Positions 1 to 8,300 of a stretch of 51,663 bases of DNA are shown here, one piece after another (within the stretch, counting starts at the first letter, position 1; each line of letters opens with the position of its first letter). The DNA is from Verrucomicrobia subdivision 3 bacterium UBA7542 (GTDB lineage: Bacteria; Verrucomicrobiota; Verrucomicrobiia; Limisphaerales; UBA11358): contig DLMG01000325.1 in the NCBI GenBank assembly GCA_002479245.1, forward strand, positions 1 through 51,663. Reading direction: 5' to 3'. Under the pieces are notes generated by a model. That model made no database searches, had not been told where the DNA came from, and saw only the letters and a program-made list of their open reading frames with translations. The position numbers and the translations under genes are program-made.

Positions 1-36
1 CCGGTAGAGAAATTTCGGTTAGCGCAAATGGCTGCT

Positions 37-55
37 GCGAGTTGAGACAACTCGC
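37..55. repeat. Perfect 8-bp stem-loop downstream of the phosphofructokinase gene
   Basis: Positions 37-44 and 48-55 are a perfect inverted repeat (GCGAGTTG / CAACTCGC) with a 3-nt loop. It lies 24 bases beyond the stop of the minus-strand phosphofructokinase gene, so it could end that transcript, but no T-run follows on either strand. It resembles the short dispersed palindromes seen elsewhere in this window. Terminator and repeat remnant are both possible. Confidence 0.5.
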
Positions 56-78
56 GCTCCGGGTGCGTTCGTAAAACC

Positions 79-1365
79 TTACTTCACGCCGACCAGGTAA
101 CCGAAGCGCTCGCGGAATTGTTCCGGCGTCATTCCCACCACGCCGGCGCATTGGGTGAGTTGTTTCGCGTTCTCAAAATCCTCGCGTTCCAGCCGGATCA
201 TGTAGGCGCAGGCGCATTCGTAGGCCTCGCCGTCCACGTTGACCTTGCGGTTTTGCATGCGACCGGTTTTTGGGTCGAGCATTTTGTCGAACGGCAGCGG
301 AATCATTTTGCCGTTCACGAAGCTGATGATGGCGCCGTATTTGTCGGCCTCGGGCGACAGCAAAAACTTCACCGCGGCATAACCCAGGTCACGTGTGTAT
401 TCGGCGTCGAAGGGGATGGGATCGGCGCAACGGAGTTCGTAGCCGAGGTCCTTGTCAATGAAGGCCATTTTAATGCCGAGCTTTTCCAGGCGGGTTGTCA
501 GCAGTTCCTTCATCAGGCGGCCAAATTCAATTTCGCCCAGGCGCAAATGGCCGTGCTCGTCACGAACGACTTTGCCGAAGCGTTCGAGCTGGCCTTCCGG
601 CAGCGCCTTGACCAGTCCCTGCTCGCCCATCGCCTCGATGAGGCCCTCAGCCAGAACCACGAGGCCGTATTGCGAACCTTCGGCCTGGCGCTTGATGATG
701 GAGCCGATGATGATGTCGCAAACTTCGTCCACGGTAACCGGCCGGTTGCGGAATTCCTCCGGAATGATGGCGAGCGTGGCCGCAGCGGCCTTGGCGATGC
801 CGAGCGCAAGATGCCCGGCCGCGCGTCCCATGCTGATGATGAGATACCAGCGCGAAGTGGTGCGCGCGTCCTCCATCAGGTTGCGAACAATGTAAACGCC
901 GTAGTGCCGCGCCGTTTCATAGCCGAACGTCGGCGTGGACCCCGGCAGGGGCAGGTCATTGTCAATGGTCTTGGGCACGTGCGCGACGCGGATTTTTCCT
1001 TTGCTTTGTTTGGCCACGACGCTGGCGGAAAATGCCGTGTCGTCCCCGCCAATCGTCACGAGGGCGGTGATGCCGAGCTTTTCAAAGACGCTGAAGACAT
1101 TTTTCATCTGCTCCGCGGACTTGGTAGGGTTCGTGCGCGCGGTGCCGAGAATTGAGCCGCCCCGGATGTGAATGTCCTTCACGTCGCGGATGGACAGCGG
1201 ACGGCAATACTGCGCCTCGCCCTGCGCCAGCCACTTGAAACCGTCGCGGAAGCCGATGACTTCGTAACCTTGATTGATGCCTTCAATGGTGGCTGCGGCG
1301 ATGACGCCGTTGAGGCCCGGGGCCGGGCCGCCACCGACCAAAATTCCTAATCTGCCTTTGCTCAT
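79..1365 (-). CDS. 6-phosphofructokinase, PPi-dependent type
   Basis: Phosphorylates fructose 6-phosphate to fructose 1,6-bisphosphate in cytosolic glycolysis. The 428-residue protein begins with the glycine-rich loop GGGPAPGLNG (residues 11-20), has GGDDT at 106-110 and PKTIDND at 131-137. In this family an Asp after GGD and a Lys in the PKTIDND loop mark enzymes that use pyrophosphate, whereas ATP enzymes usually have GGDGS and PGTIDND. The donor is therefore inferred to be PPi, which would make the step reversible. The ATG at 1365 gives a full-length protein with no extra N-terminus. It is transcribed away from the HAD phosphatase gene, with 109 bases between the two starts. Family assignment is firm; donor choice is inferred from the two motifs. 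Confidence 0.93.
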   Translation of the reverse strand: MSKGRLGILVGGGPAPGLNGVIAAATIEGINQGYEVIGFRDGFKWLAQGEAQYCRPLSIRDVKDIHIRGGSILGTARTNPTKSAEQMKNVFSVFEKLGITALVTIGGDDTAFSASVVAKQSKGKIRVAHVPKTIDNDLPLPGSTPTFGYETARHYGVYIVRNLMEDARTTSRWYLIISMGRAAGHLALGIAKAAAATLAIIPEEFRNRPVTVDEVCDIIIGSIIKRQAEGSQYGLVVLAEGLIEAMGEQGLVKALPEGQLERFGKVVRDEHGHLRLGEIEFGRLMKELLTTRLEKLGIKMAFIDKDLGYELRCADPIPFDAEYTRDLGYAAVKFLLSPEADKYGAIISFVNGKMIPLPFDKMLDPKTGRMQNRKVNVDGEAYECACAYMIRLEREDFENAKQLTQCAGVVGMTPEQFRERFGYLVGVK

Positions 1366-1474
1366 TTAATGGTGATGGGTTCGTTAATTTGTAAAACTGT
1401 AATCACAGCAGGATGCCAAGCACCGGAAAGAATTCAATTCCATTCTTGCCATAATCAAACCACTATTTGCTTAA

Positions 1475-2023
1475 ATGAAACCGGCTGTTTTTCTCGACCG
1501 CGACGGGGTGTTGATTGAGGAAAGGAATTATCTGCACCGCGTCGAGGACGTTGCCTTCCTCCCCAGGGTGGCGGTGGCGCTGAAGCGTCTCTCGGATGCC
1601 GGGTTCAAATTGTTCATTGTCTCAAACCAGTCCGGCGTCGGGCGCGGCTACTTCACGCTTGCGGACGTGGAGCGCGTGAACAAGCATTTGTGCCGCGAAC
1701 TGGCCCGGGCCGGCGTGCGGCTGGAAAAAATTTACATCGCGCCCGAAGCGCCCGGCCAGCCAAACCGTGGACGCAAGCCATCACCGCAGTTTTTGTTCGA
1801 CGCGCGCGACGAGTTCGGTGTGGACCTGGCGCAAAGTTTCATGATCGGCGACAAGCTGATTGACTTGGAATGCGGCTGGAACGCCGGAGTCAAAACGAGT
1901 ATTCTGGTCCGCACCGGCTACGGCGCAAAACTTGAACGGAAATCGCCGGAACCACTCAAACTTGCGGTGATTGTGGACGATTTGAACGGCGCGGCGGATT
2001 GGATTTTGAAACAGAAATGGTAG
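1475..2023 (+). CDS. HAD-IIIA phosphatase, GmhB-like (heptose bisphosphatase family)
   Basis: A 182-residue HAD-superfamily phosphatase. The nucleophile motif FLDRDGV places the catalytic Asp pair at D8 and D10; SNQSGVGRGY supplies motif II, the Lys of RKPSP motif III, and GDKLIDLECG motif IV. This is the layout of D-glycero-D-manno-heptose-1,7-bisphosphate 7-phosphatase, which feeds LPS core heptose or related nucleotide-heptose synthesis. The zinc-binding Cys/His loop of E. coli GmhB is absent: the corresponding stretch IAPEAPGQPNRGRKP has no Cys or His. The exact substrate is therefore less certain than the family. The stop codon TAG at 2021-2023 is the left end of a small palindromic repeat. 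glmS follows 64 bases later, so the two may be co-transcribed. Confidence 0.85.
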   Translation: MKPAVFLDRDGVLIEERNYLHRVEDVAFLPRVAVALKRLSDAGFKLFIVSNQSGVGRGYFTLADVERVNKHLCRELARAGVRLEKIYIAPEAPGQPNRGRKPSPQFLFDARDEFGVDLAQSFMIGDKLIDLECGWNAGVKTSILVRTGYGAKLERKSPEPLKLAVIVDDLNGAADWILKQKW

Positions 2024-2073
2024 GGACGCGCTGCCGTGCGTCCTGGTCCCGCAATGCGGGATCGGCTCTACCA
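2018..2073. repeat. Small palindromic repeat between the GmhB-like gene and glmS
   Basis: The segment starts TGGTAG (2018-2023) and ends CTACCA (2068-2073), so its ends are inverted. Inside is a perfect hairpin, TCCCGC-AAT-GCGGGA, and a shorter ACGC/GCGT pair. The left end provides the TAG stop of the upstream gene. No T-run follows, so a REP-like element is more likely than a classic terminator, though the hairpin could attenuate transcription into glmS. Confidence 0.6.
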
Positions 2074-2087
2074 GAGAATTTTAATTT

Positions 2088-4010
2088 ATGTGCGGCATCA
2101 TTGGATACGTCGGTAAAAAGGCGGTTTCGCCCATCCTGCTCGAAGGATTGCGGCGGCTGGAATATCGCGGCTATGACAGCGCAGGCGTGGCCGTGCTGGA
2201 CGGTGACGAACTGCTCGTACGCAAGAAAAAGGGGAAAATCAGCGAAGGCCTTGCCCGTCTTTTGAAATCCCAACCGGTCGCGGGAAATCTCGGCATCGGC
2301 CACACCCGCTGGGCCACGCACGGCCCGCCGTCGGATATCAATTCCCATCCGCACTTGGATCAGTCCGGCCGGATCGCCGTCGTCCACAATGGCGTCATCG
2401 AAAATTACGACGCGCTCCGGCAAAAACTGCTCGCCACCGGCCACAAATTCAAATCCGGCACCGACACCGAGGTCCTTGCGCATTTGATTGGTGATTATTA
2501 CGAAAAACGGCGGACGCCTGGGAGCGCCGGCGTCCCGCCGGCAGATTCACGTGCCGAACTCCCAACACGCCAGCGAGACGCTGGCGCTCCCAGTTCCAAC
2601 CCGCTCACCCAGGCGGTTTGCGATGCGCTGCGCGAAGTCATCGGCACCTACGGCATTGCAGTGATTTGCGCCGACCAGCCCGACACGATTGTCGGTGCAC
2701 GGCGTGGTTCGCCGCTCATCATCGGCATCGGCACCGGCGAGAATTTCCTGGCCAGCGACGCCAACGCCATTGTCGCCCACACCAAAAAGGTCGTTTATCT
2801 CAATGACTACGACGTGGCGACCGTGACGAGCGCGCGCTTCGACGTGTTGAACCTTGGCACCGACACCGCGAACGTTCAAGTCAGCAAGCTGGAGTTCAGC
2901 CAGGAGGACGCCGTGCGCGGAAAATACGAGCATTTCATGCTCAAGGAAATTTTCGAGCAGCCACGCACCGTGGAAAACGCCCTGCGTGGCCGCGTGGACA
3001 ACGAGGGCGCCACCGCCAAGTTCGGCGGCCTGAATCTCACGTCCGCCGAGTTGCGTTCGATTGACCGCATTGTCATCGCCGCCAGCGGCACGAGCTGGCA
3101 CGCGGCGCTGGTAGGCGAATATCTGATCGAGGAACTCGCACAAATTCCCGTCGAGGTCGAGTTCGCGCACGAATTTTGTTATCGCAACGCGCCGCTCGAA
3201 AAAAGCACCGTGCTGCTCGTCGTCTCGCAATCCGGCGAGACCGCCGACACACTTGCTGCGCTCCGCGAAGCCAAGCGGCGCGGCCATCGCGCGCTCGCCA
3301 TCGTCAACGTCGTCGGCAGCACCATTGCCCGCGAATCCGACGGCGGCATCTACATGCACGCCGGCCCGGAAATTGGCGTGGCGTCCACCAAGGCCTTTGT
3401 TTCCACGCTCACAATCCTGGCGCTGCTGGCCGTGCATCTGGGCCGGTTGCGAAATCTTTCCGCCCGCCGGGCGCTGGAAATCCTGCACGCGCTCGAAGCC
3501 GTGCCCAAACAGCTCGAATCCATCCTCGCGCAAAACAACGCGTTCAAAAAGATCGCGAAGAAATATGCGAAGGCCGATGACTTCTTTTTCCTTAGCCGCG
3601 GCTACACGTTCCCGATTGCGCTGGAAGGCGCGCTCAAGCTGAAGGAAATTTCCTACATCCATGCCGAGGGTTATTCGGCGGCGGAAATGAAGCACGGCCC
3701 GATTGCGTTGATTGACCCGAAGACGCCGACGGTTTTCCTGGTACCGCAGGATTCGATGTATGACAAGACGATGGCGAACCTGGCGATGATCCGTGCCCGC
3801 AAAGGCCCCATCATCGCGCTGGCCACCGAGGGCGACAAACAAATCGGGAAGGTGGCCAACGACGTGATTTATCTGCCCAAGGCGCTGGAACCGATTAATC
3901 CGATTCTGGCGGCGGTGCCACTGCAGTTGTTCGCCTATCACATCGCCGTCACGCGCGGCTGCGACGTGGACAAGCCGCGCAACCTGGCCAAGAGCGTGAC
4001 GGTGGAATGA
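2088..4010 (+). CDS. glmS: Glutamine-fructose-6-phosphate aminotransferase (isomerizing)
   Basis: Makes glucosamine 6-phosphate from fructose 6-phosphate and glutamine, the first step of amino-sugar synthesis for peptidoglycan and LPS. The protein starts MCGIIGYVG, so Cys2 becomes the N-terminal nucleophile of the glutaminase domain (about 1-275 here). Two SIS isomerase domains follow, with SGTSWHAALVGEYLIEE and SQSGETADTLAAL visible, and it ends PRNLAKSVTVE as the family does. At 640 residues it is about 30 longer than usual. The excess is a Pro/Ala/Arg-rich stretch at residues ~143-175, encoded by a palindromic repeat in frame inside the glutaminase domain. It aligns with a gap between conserved segments and is probably a surface loop. 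Only 64 bases precede the gene, too short for a glmS ribozyme. Confidence 0.97.
   Translation: MCGIIGYVGKKAVSPILLEGLRRLEYRGYDSAGVAVLDGDELLVRKKKGKISEGLARLLKSQPVAGNLGIGHTRWATHGPPSDINSHPHLDQSGRIAVVHNGVIENYDALRQKLLATGHKFKSGTDTEVLAHLIGDYYEKRRTPGSAGVPPADSRAELPTRQRDAGAPSSNPLTQAVCDALREVIGTYGIAVICADQPDTIVGARRGSPLIIGIGTGENFLASDANAIVAHTKKVVYLNDYDVATVTSARFDVLNLGTDTANVQVSKLEFSQEDAVRGKYEHFMLKEIFEQPRTVENALRGRVDNEGATAKFGGLNLTSAELRSIDRIVIAASGTSWHAALVGEYLIEELAQIPVEVEFAHEFCYRNAPLEKSTVLLVVSQSGETADTLAALREAKRRGHRALAIVNVVGSTIARESDGGIYMHAGPEIGVASTKAFVSTLTILALLAVHLGRLRNLSARRALEILHALEAVPKQLESILAQNNAFKKIAKKYAKADDFFFLSRGYTFPIALEGALKLKEISYIHAEGYSAAEMKHGPIALIDPKTPTVFLVPQDSMYDKTMANLAMIRARKGPIIALATEGDKQIGKVANDVIYLPKALEPINPILAAVPLQLFAYHIAVTRGCDVDKPRNLAKSVTVE
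2518..2593. repeat. REP-like palindromic element in frame within glmS
   Basis: Arms at 2518-2542 and 2569-2593 are 25-bp inverted repeats that match at 22 of 25 positions, separated by 26 bases. The reading frame passes through without a stop and yields GSAGVPPA at one end and RQRDAGAPS at the other. These peptide signatures are characteristic of small palindromes that have entered coding regions in this group of bacteria (from memory, not searched). The gene remains open over its full length. Confidence 0.8.
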
Positions 4011-4107
4011 AAAGGAAACCCTCTTGCTGCCTTTGGAAAAGAATAATAATGTTGGAAACTGGCAAAAAATTTACCGAGTTTACTTTCATTTGGTGATCCC
4101 TAATTTG

Positions 4108-4147
4108 TCAGCCTGAGATGAGGGTTCGATTCCATTCACCCGCTCCA
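4108..4147 (+). pseudogene. 3' fragment of a tRNA-Gly gene, probable integration scar
   Basis: Bases 4119-4135 contain a T-arm with the invariant GGTTCGATTCC core, followed by the 3' acceptor strand CACCCGC, a T discriminator and an encoded CCA ending at 4147. The acceptor would pair with GCGGGTG, the usual 5' end of bacterial tRNA-Gly. No such 5' half, D-arm or anticodon arm is found upstream, so this is only the last ~40 bases. One T-stem pair (G-A) is mismatched. 3' ends of tRNA genes are common attachment sites for integrative elements, and this one lies exactly between housekeeping genes and transposase debris. It is not expected to give a functional tRNA. Confidence 0.75.
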
Positions 4148-4228
4148 ACCTTGATTTCGTTCAATGAAATCAATGGTTTTGTGAGTTTTTGGCTTTTTGA
4201 AAGCAGGCTAGTGCTAAAGCCTAGTGCC

Positions 4229-4872
4229 ATGAGCAAAGATCCCGCGGTTTTGTTGCTGGAACATCATCTCAAGGCGCTGAAGCTGCCGACCCTGCTGCGC
4301 GACTACGCCAGCGTGGCGGCGGTGTGCGCCCAGGAACGGTGCGACTATCCCCAATACCTGTTGCGGCTGACGGAACGGGAGTTGATTGATCGGGAGCGGC
4401 GGGCCACCGAGCGCCGGATCAAGGAGGCCCAGTTCCCGGTCCTCAAGACCATCGACAGTTTTGACTTCGGGGCGCAGCCCTCGGTCAACGAGCCACTGGT
4501 CCGGGAGTTGTTGTGCTGTGAATACATCCCGAAGAAGAAAAATATCCTGTTGGTTGGCAATCCCGGCACCGGCAAGACGCACTTGGCCACCGCCCGGCTT
4601 TGCCGCGTGCAGCCAAGGCAAACGGGTGCGGTTTATGACCACCACCGCGCTGGTGACCCAGTTGCTGGAGCAGCGGGAGAACCGCACCTTGCAACGCCTC
4701 TACAAACAACTCCAACGGCAGAACCTACTGATCCTCGATGAACTGGACTATGTCCCCTTCTCGAAAGCGGGGGCGGAGTTGCTCTTTGACGTGGTGGGCC
4801 GGGCTTACGAACAAACCAGCCTGATCGTGACGACCAATCTGCCCTTTGAACAGTGGACCGAAGTGCTGGACA
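4229..4872 (+). pseudogene. istB: IS21-family helper ATPase (istB), frameshifted and 3'-truncated
   Basis: The first part reads as an IstB/DnaC-like AAA+ ATPase: MSKDPAVLLLEHHLKALKLP, then the Walker A motif GNPGTGKTHLATA near residues 107-119. A shift of +1 (or loss of two bases) near 4600 moves the rest into the next frame, which continues with QGKRVRF, then LLILDELDYVPFSKAG (Walker B) and TTNLPFEQWTEVL. Homology stops at about 4870, where an intact protein would run ~30 residues further. No istA transposase is present. An in-frame upstream ATG at 4118 lies inside the tRNA fragment and is unlikely to be used. It is a non-functional IS remnant. Confidence 0.85.
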
Positions 4873-4889
4873 GGTCCCAAAGAGACTGG

Positions 4890-5115
4890 CACGCTCACGA
4901 TGACACCACAGATGTCGCCATCGCCGCTCCGGCGCATGATCGTATCCACCCACCGACTCGGCCTCACAATGCGGACAAATCTCACTGGCCCACAGCGCAG
5001 GCATCTCCTCCACCCGGATCAGCACTTTGCTCTCTTTCTCAACGTAGTCCACCCGGCTCAGGCGCCAAGCCTCGCCCAGCGCCAATATCTGATGAAACAC
5101 TTTTTCTGGTATCAT
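4890..5115 (-). pseudogene. ISL3-family transposase, N-terminal fragment
   Basis: Read on the minus strand from the ATG at 5115, the protein begins MIPEKVFHQILALGEAWRLS and contains CPHC followed by GYDHAPERRWRHL. This is the N-terminal zinc-finger region typical of ISL3-family transposases. The similarity stops shortly after WRHL (about 4909), where the sequence joins the truncated istB remnant in opposite orientation. The DDE catalytic domain is absent. The exact junction between the two remnants cannot be fixed by eye. Confidence 0.7.
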
Positions 5116-5333
5116 AAGCCCCACCAGAAAACCCCATTTCACCCGCCTTACCCATTAAAAACGTCGAGGAACCACATTGGGCTAACCCGGTGTGCGTTCC
5201 TCCAATACCCGGACAGTAGTGATCGCGGTTGGAATCGATGCTTGTGTCCCCGAGAAAACTTATCTATTCATATTGCATGACTCGGAACTCGGTTACTTGC
5301 TATCCGACTGAACTGCTTAAGAGGCAGGCAGGG

Positions 5334-8300
5334 ATGAGTTTCTGCATCGGCATCCACGAAGGTGGCCGCGCCTTAGCCCTCGCGCTGATAGCTTTCGCAA
5401 TGTTGGCATGGACGGATTCGAGCCAAGCGGTTCTTTTATGGAGCGACTTGGGTGCCACTCAGGTTCATGAGACAGGACCTGGCACCGACATTCTAGGCGG
5501 GGTTTTGCAACGAAATGATTCGTCCACTGATACGCTCTATTTCAAGTTTCATGTGGACCCGGTGTCGGACGCCAGCACCGAGCTCTACTTTGCGGCATTC
5601 CAGTTGTTTGAAGGAAACCACGAACGACTGGCAGTGGGGAATGCCCTGAATGCTTTTGCCTACAGCGCCTTTGCTACGGGACAAACCGGGCAGGCCAACC
5701 AGGTGATCGAGTATATCGACTTGAAGTCCTCTAATCCTGAGCCGTCCGGCATAGGGACCTTTTACATCTACGAGCTCGTCCACTCGGGCATCGAACGAAC
5801 TATTGTTTTCAAGGTTCAATATATGGCGGGCGGCGGCGATTTGGTGACGGTCTGGCTGGACCCGGACTTGCGCCCGGGTGCCACCGAAGCCAATCAACCG
5901 CAGAGCCTGACCACGCAGTTCAAGGCCAACGCCTCTTTTGATCAAATCCATCTCCGCCATGGCGGTGGTGGCGATGGGTGGATATTCAGTGAAATGGCCA
6001 TCGCCACTGCGTTCGACGACTTCGTCAATGGGAATGGATCAACAACTGAAGGGAACGGTCCAGGTATTGGATATGGGGAAGTGCCGTTTACGTTTCGTTC
6101 GTGGCAGCGGGAACAGGGGTTGCCCGAGAACTATGTGCGTGCCCTGGCGCAAACGCGCGATGGTTACCTCTGGGTGGGCAGCGATGACGGCGTGAGCCGA
6201 TTTGACGGCGTGAGTTTTTTTTCCCTTGGTCTTCAGGAGGGATTTCAAAGCGGACCTGTGAAGGTTCTGTTTGGTGACAGCCGCGGTGCTCTGTGGATTG
6301 GGAGTGAGGGCGGCGGGTTGAGCTGTTGGCAGGGGGGAAAACTAATTACATTTACTGTGCGCGATGGATTGCCTTCCGACTCAATTACCGCGCTGGCTGA
6401 AGATACCAAGGGGAGGCTATGGGTTGGCACGCAGGCCGGTTTGGCGGTATTGCAAAACGGGCGATTCACGAGTTTAAGTGGTGCGGCGATTTTTCCCGGC
6501 AAACCCATCACGACGCTTTTCAGTGATCGCAAAGACACGATCTGGGTGGGGGTGGCCGGGGTGGGAGTTTTCTCATATCTGGGGGACAAGTTCACTCAAC
6601 TCCGAGACCCGGCGTTGGACAACCTGCTTCAAGACCCCCACTGCCTGCTGGTGGATCAAGCGGGGCGAATTTGGATTGGGGCGGGCGACTCTTTTGTCCT
6701 ATGCCGGGAAGGGGATCAGTGGCGGCGCTTCGGGATCCCCCGGCATTTGGCCACGCGTCAGATCAGCGCATTGGCGGAAGAGCCGGATGGGACAGTTTGG
6801 GCGGGATCAGTGGGCGAAGGCTTGTTTCAGTTCAAGTTCGGCAAGTTGGTGGCAATCAACGCCAGTAGCGGATTGTCCGACAATCTTGTGGAATCGCTAT
6901 TGATAGATCGGGAAGGAAAACTGTGGGTTGGCACTCACGGAGGGCTGAATCGTATAAGTACCAGGAACTTGTCTGTTTTGAGCCATAATGAGGGACTAGG
7001 TTACGGTTCGGTGCAAGGATTGGCGGAAGTCCGGCCCGGTGTAATTTGGGCCGCCGTGCCAAACGAAGGTGTGTATTGCTGGGATGGCCAGAGGTTCAGA
7101 CGGCTGATGCTCAGCGGCTTGTCGTCGCAGGAGCCACGCGTCAACTCACTGTTGTTAAGCCGAGACGGTAGTTGCTGGGTGGCAGGAGCAGGTGGGTTAC
7201 TTCAGTTCAAAAATCCGCAAGCCGCCGAGGCGGAGGGTGGAATTCCAGCCTTGACGAATTTCAACATCACTGCGCTGGGGCAGGGTCTAAAAGGTGGAGT
7301 TTGGGCGGGCACGCGCGAAGGTGAGCTTTGGCATCTATCAAATGGAAAATGGCAAGCCCAGACCAATTGCCCACGCGGTCATGCTATTACGGCAATTGTG
7401 CCCGATGCGGATGGGGCTTTATGGATCGGCACGGAAGGTGATGGGCTGTCTCGGTTTGACGAAGAAGCCAGCGTGCAGTGTGAGAAGGTGAGCGGCTTAC
7501 CCAGTGGTTGGATCCGCACACTATGCTTGGATTCTCGACGAACGCTCTGGATCGGCACCGCCGGAGGCGGCTTAAGCCGGTTGCAAGACAAGCACATTGC
7601 TACTTTTACCATGCGCGAAGGACTGCCTGATAATACGATTTCCCAGATTTTTGAAGATGATGACGGCAACTTGTGGCTGGGCGGCAACCGTGGAATCGCC
7701 CGGGTAAAAAAACGCGATTTCGACGATCTGGTGGCGCATAAAATTCCGGCAGTCTATCCGCTGGTTTACAGCCGCGCCGATGGCATGTTGTCCGAGGAAT
7801 GTTCGGGTGGCTTTTCCCCTGCCGGGTTGAGGAGCAAGGGCGGTTTGCTTTGGTTTCCGACCCTCAAGGGCATCGTGGTGATTGACCCTCATCATGCCGT
7901 GAGTTCGCCTGCTCCCGCCGTGGTGCTGGAGCAGACGTTGGTTGATGGAGTGCCTGAACTTCCCGTTCTTGATCGGGATAGCGACCGCATAAGCGCCAAG
8001 CAAGAAATAGCAGTATCGCCAATGAAATCTCTTAGTCTGGCTCCAGGCAAACATGTGCTCGAATTCCGCTATACCGGCTTAAGTTTCGATACGCCAGATC
8101 GTGTGCGTTTCCGCTATCGGCTGGAAGGGCTGGATCAGGACTGGGTTGAGGCGGGATCTCGACGGGTGGCATCTTACAGCTTTGTGCCTTCTGGCACCTA
8201 CCGTTTTCAAGTAATTGCTTGTAACGGGGATGGGCTTTGGAATGAAACTGGTGCCAGCCTATCGGTTATGGTGCGCCGCCATTATTGGCAGTCATGGTGG

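Noticed and set aside
118..1155. Plus-strand frame of ~345 codons opposite phosphofructokinase
   Set aside because: Shadow frame; the minus strand shows GGDD and PKTIDND motifs in a full-length protein.
2024..2087. glmS ribozyme upstream of glmS
   Set aside because: Only 64 bases separate the two genes and they are occupied by a palindromic repeat; the ribozyme core and pseudoknots are not present.
4118..4228. Longer start for istB at 4118
   Set aside because: This would begin inside the tRNA-Gly fragment; the ATG at 4229 gives the normal IstB N-terminus.
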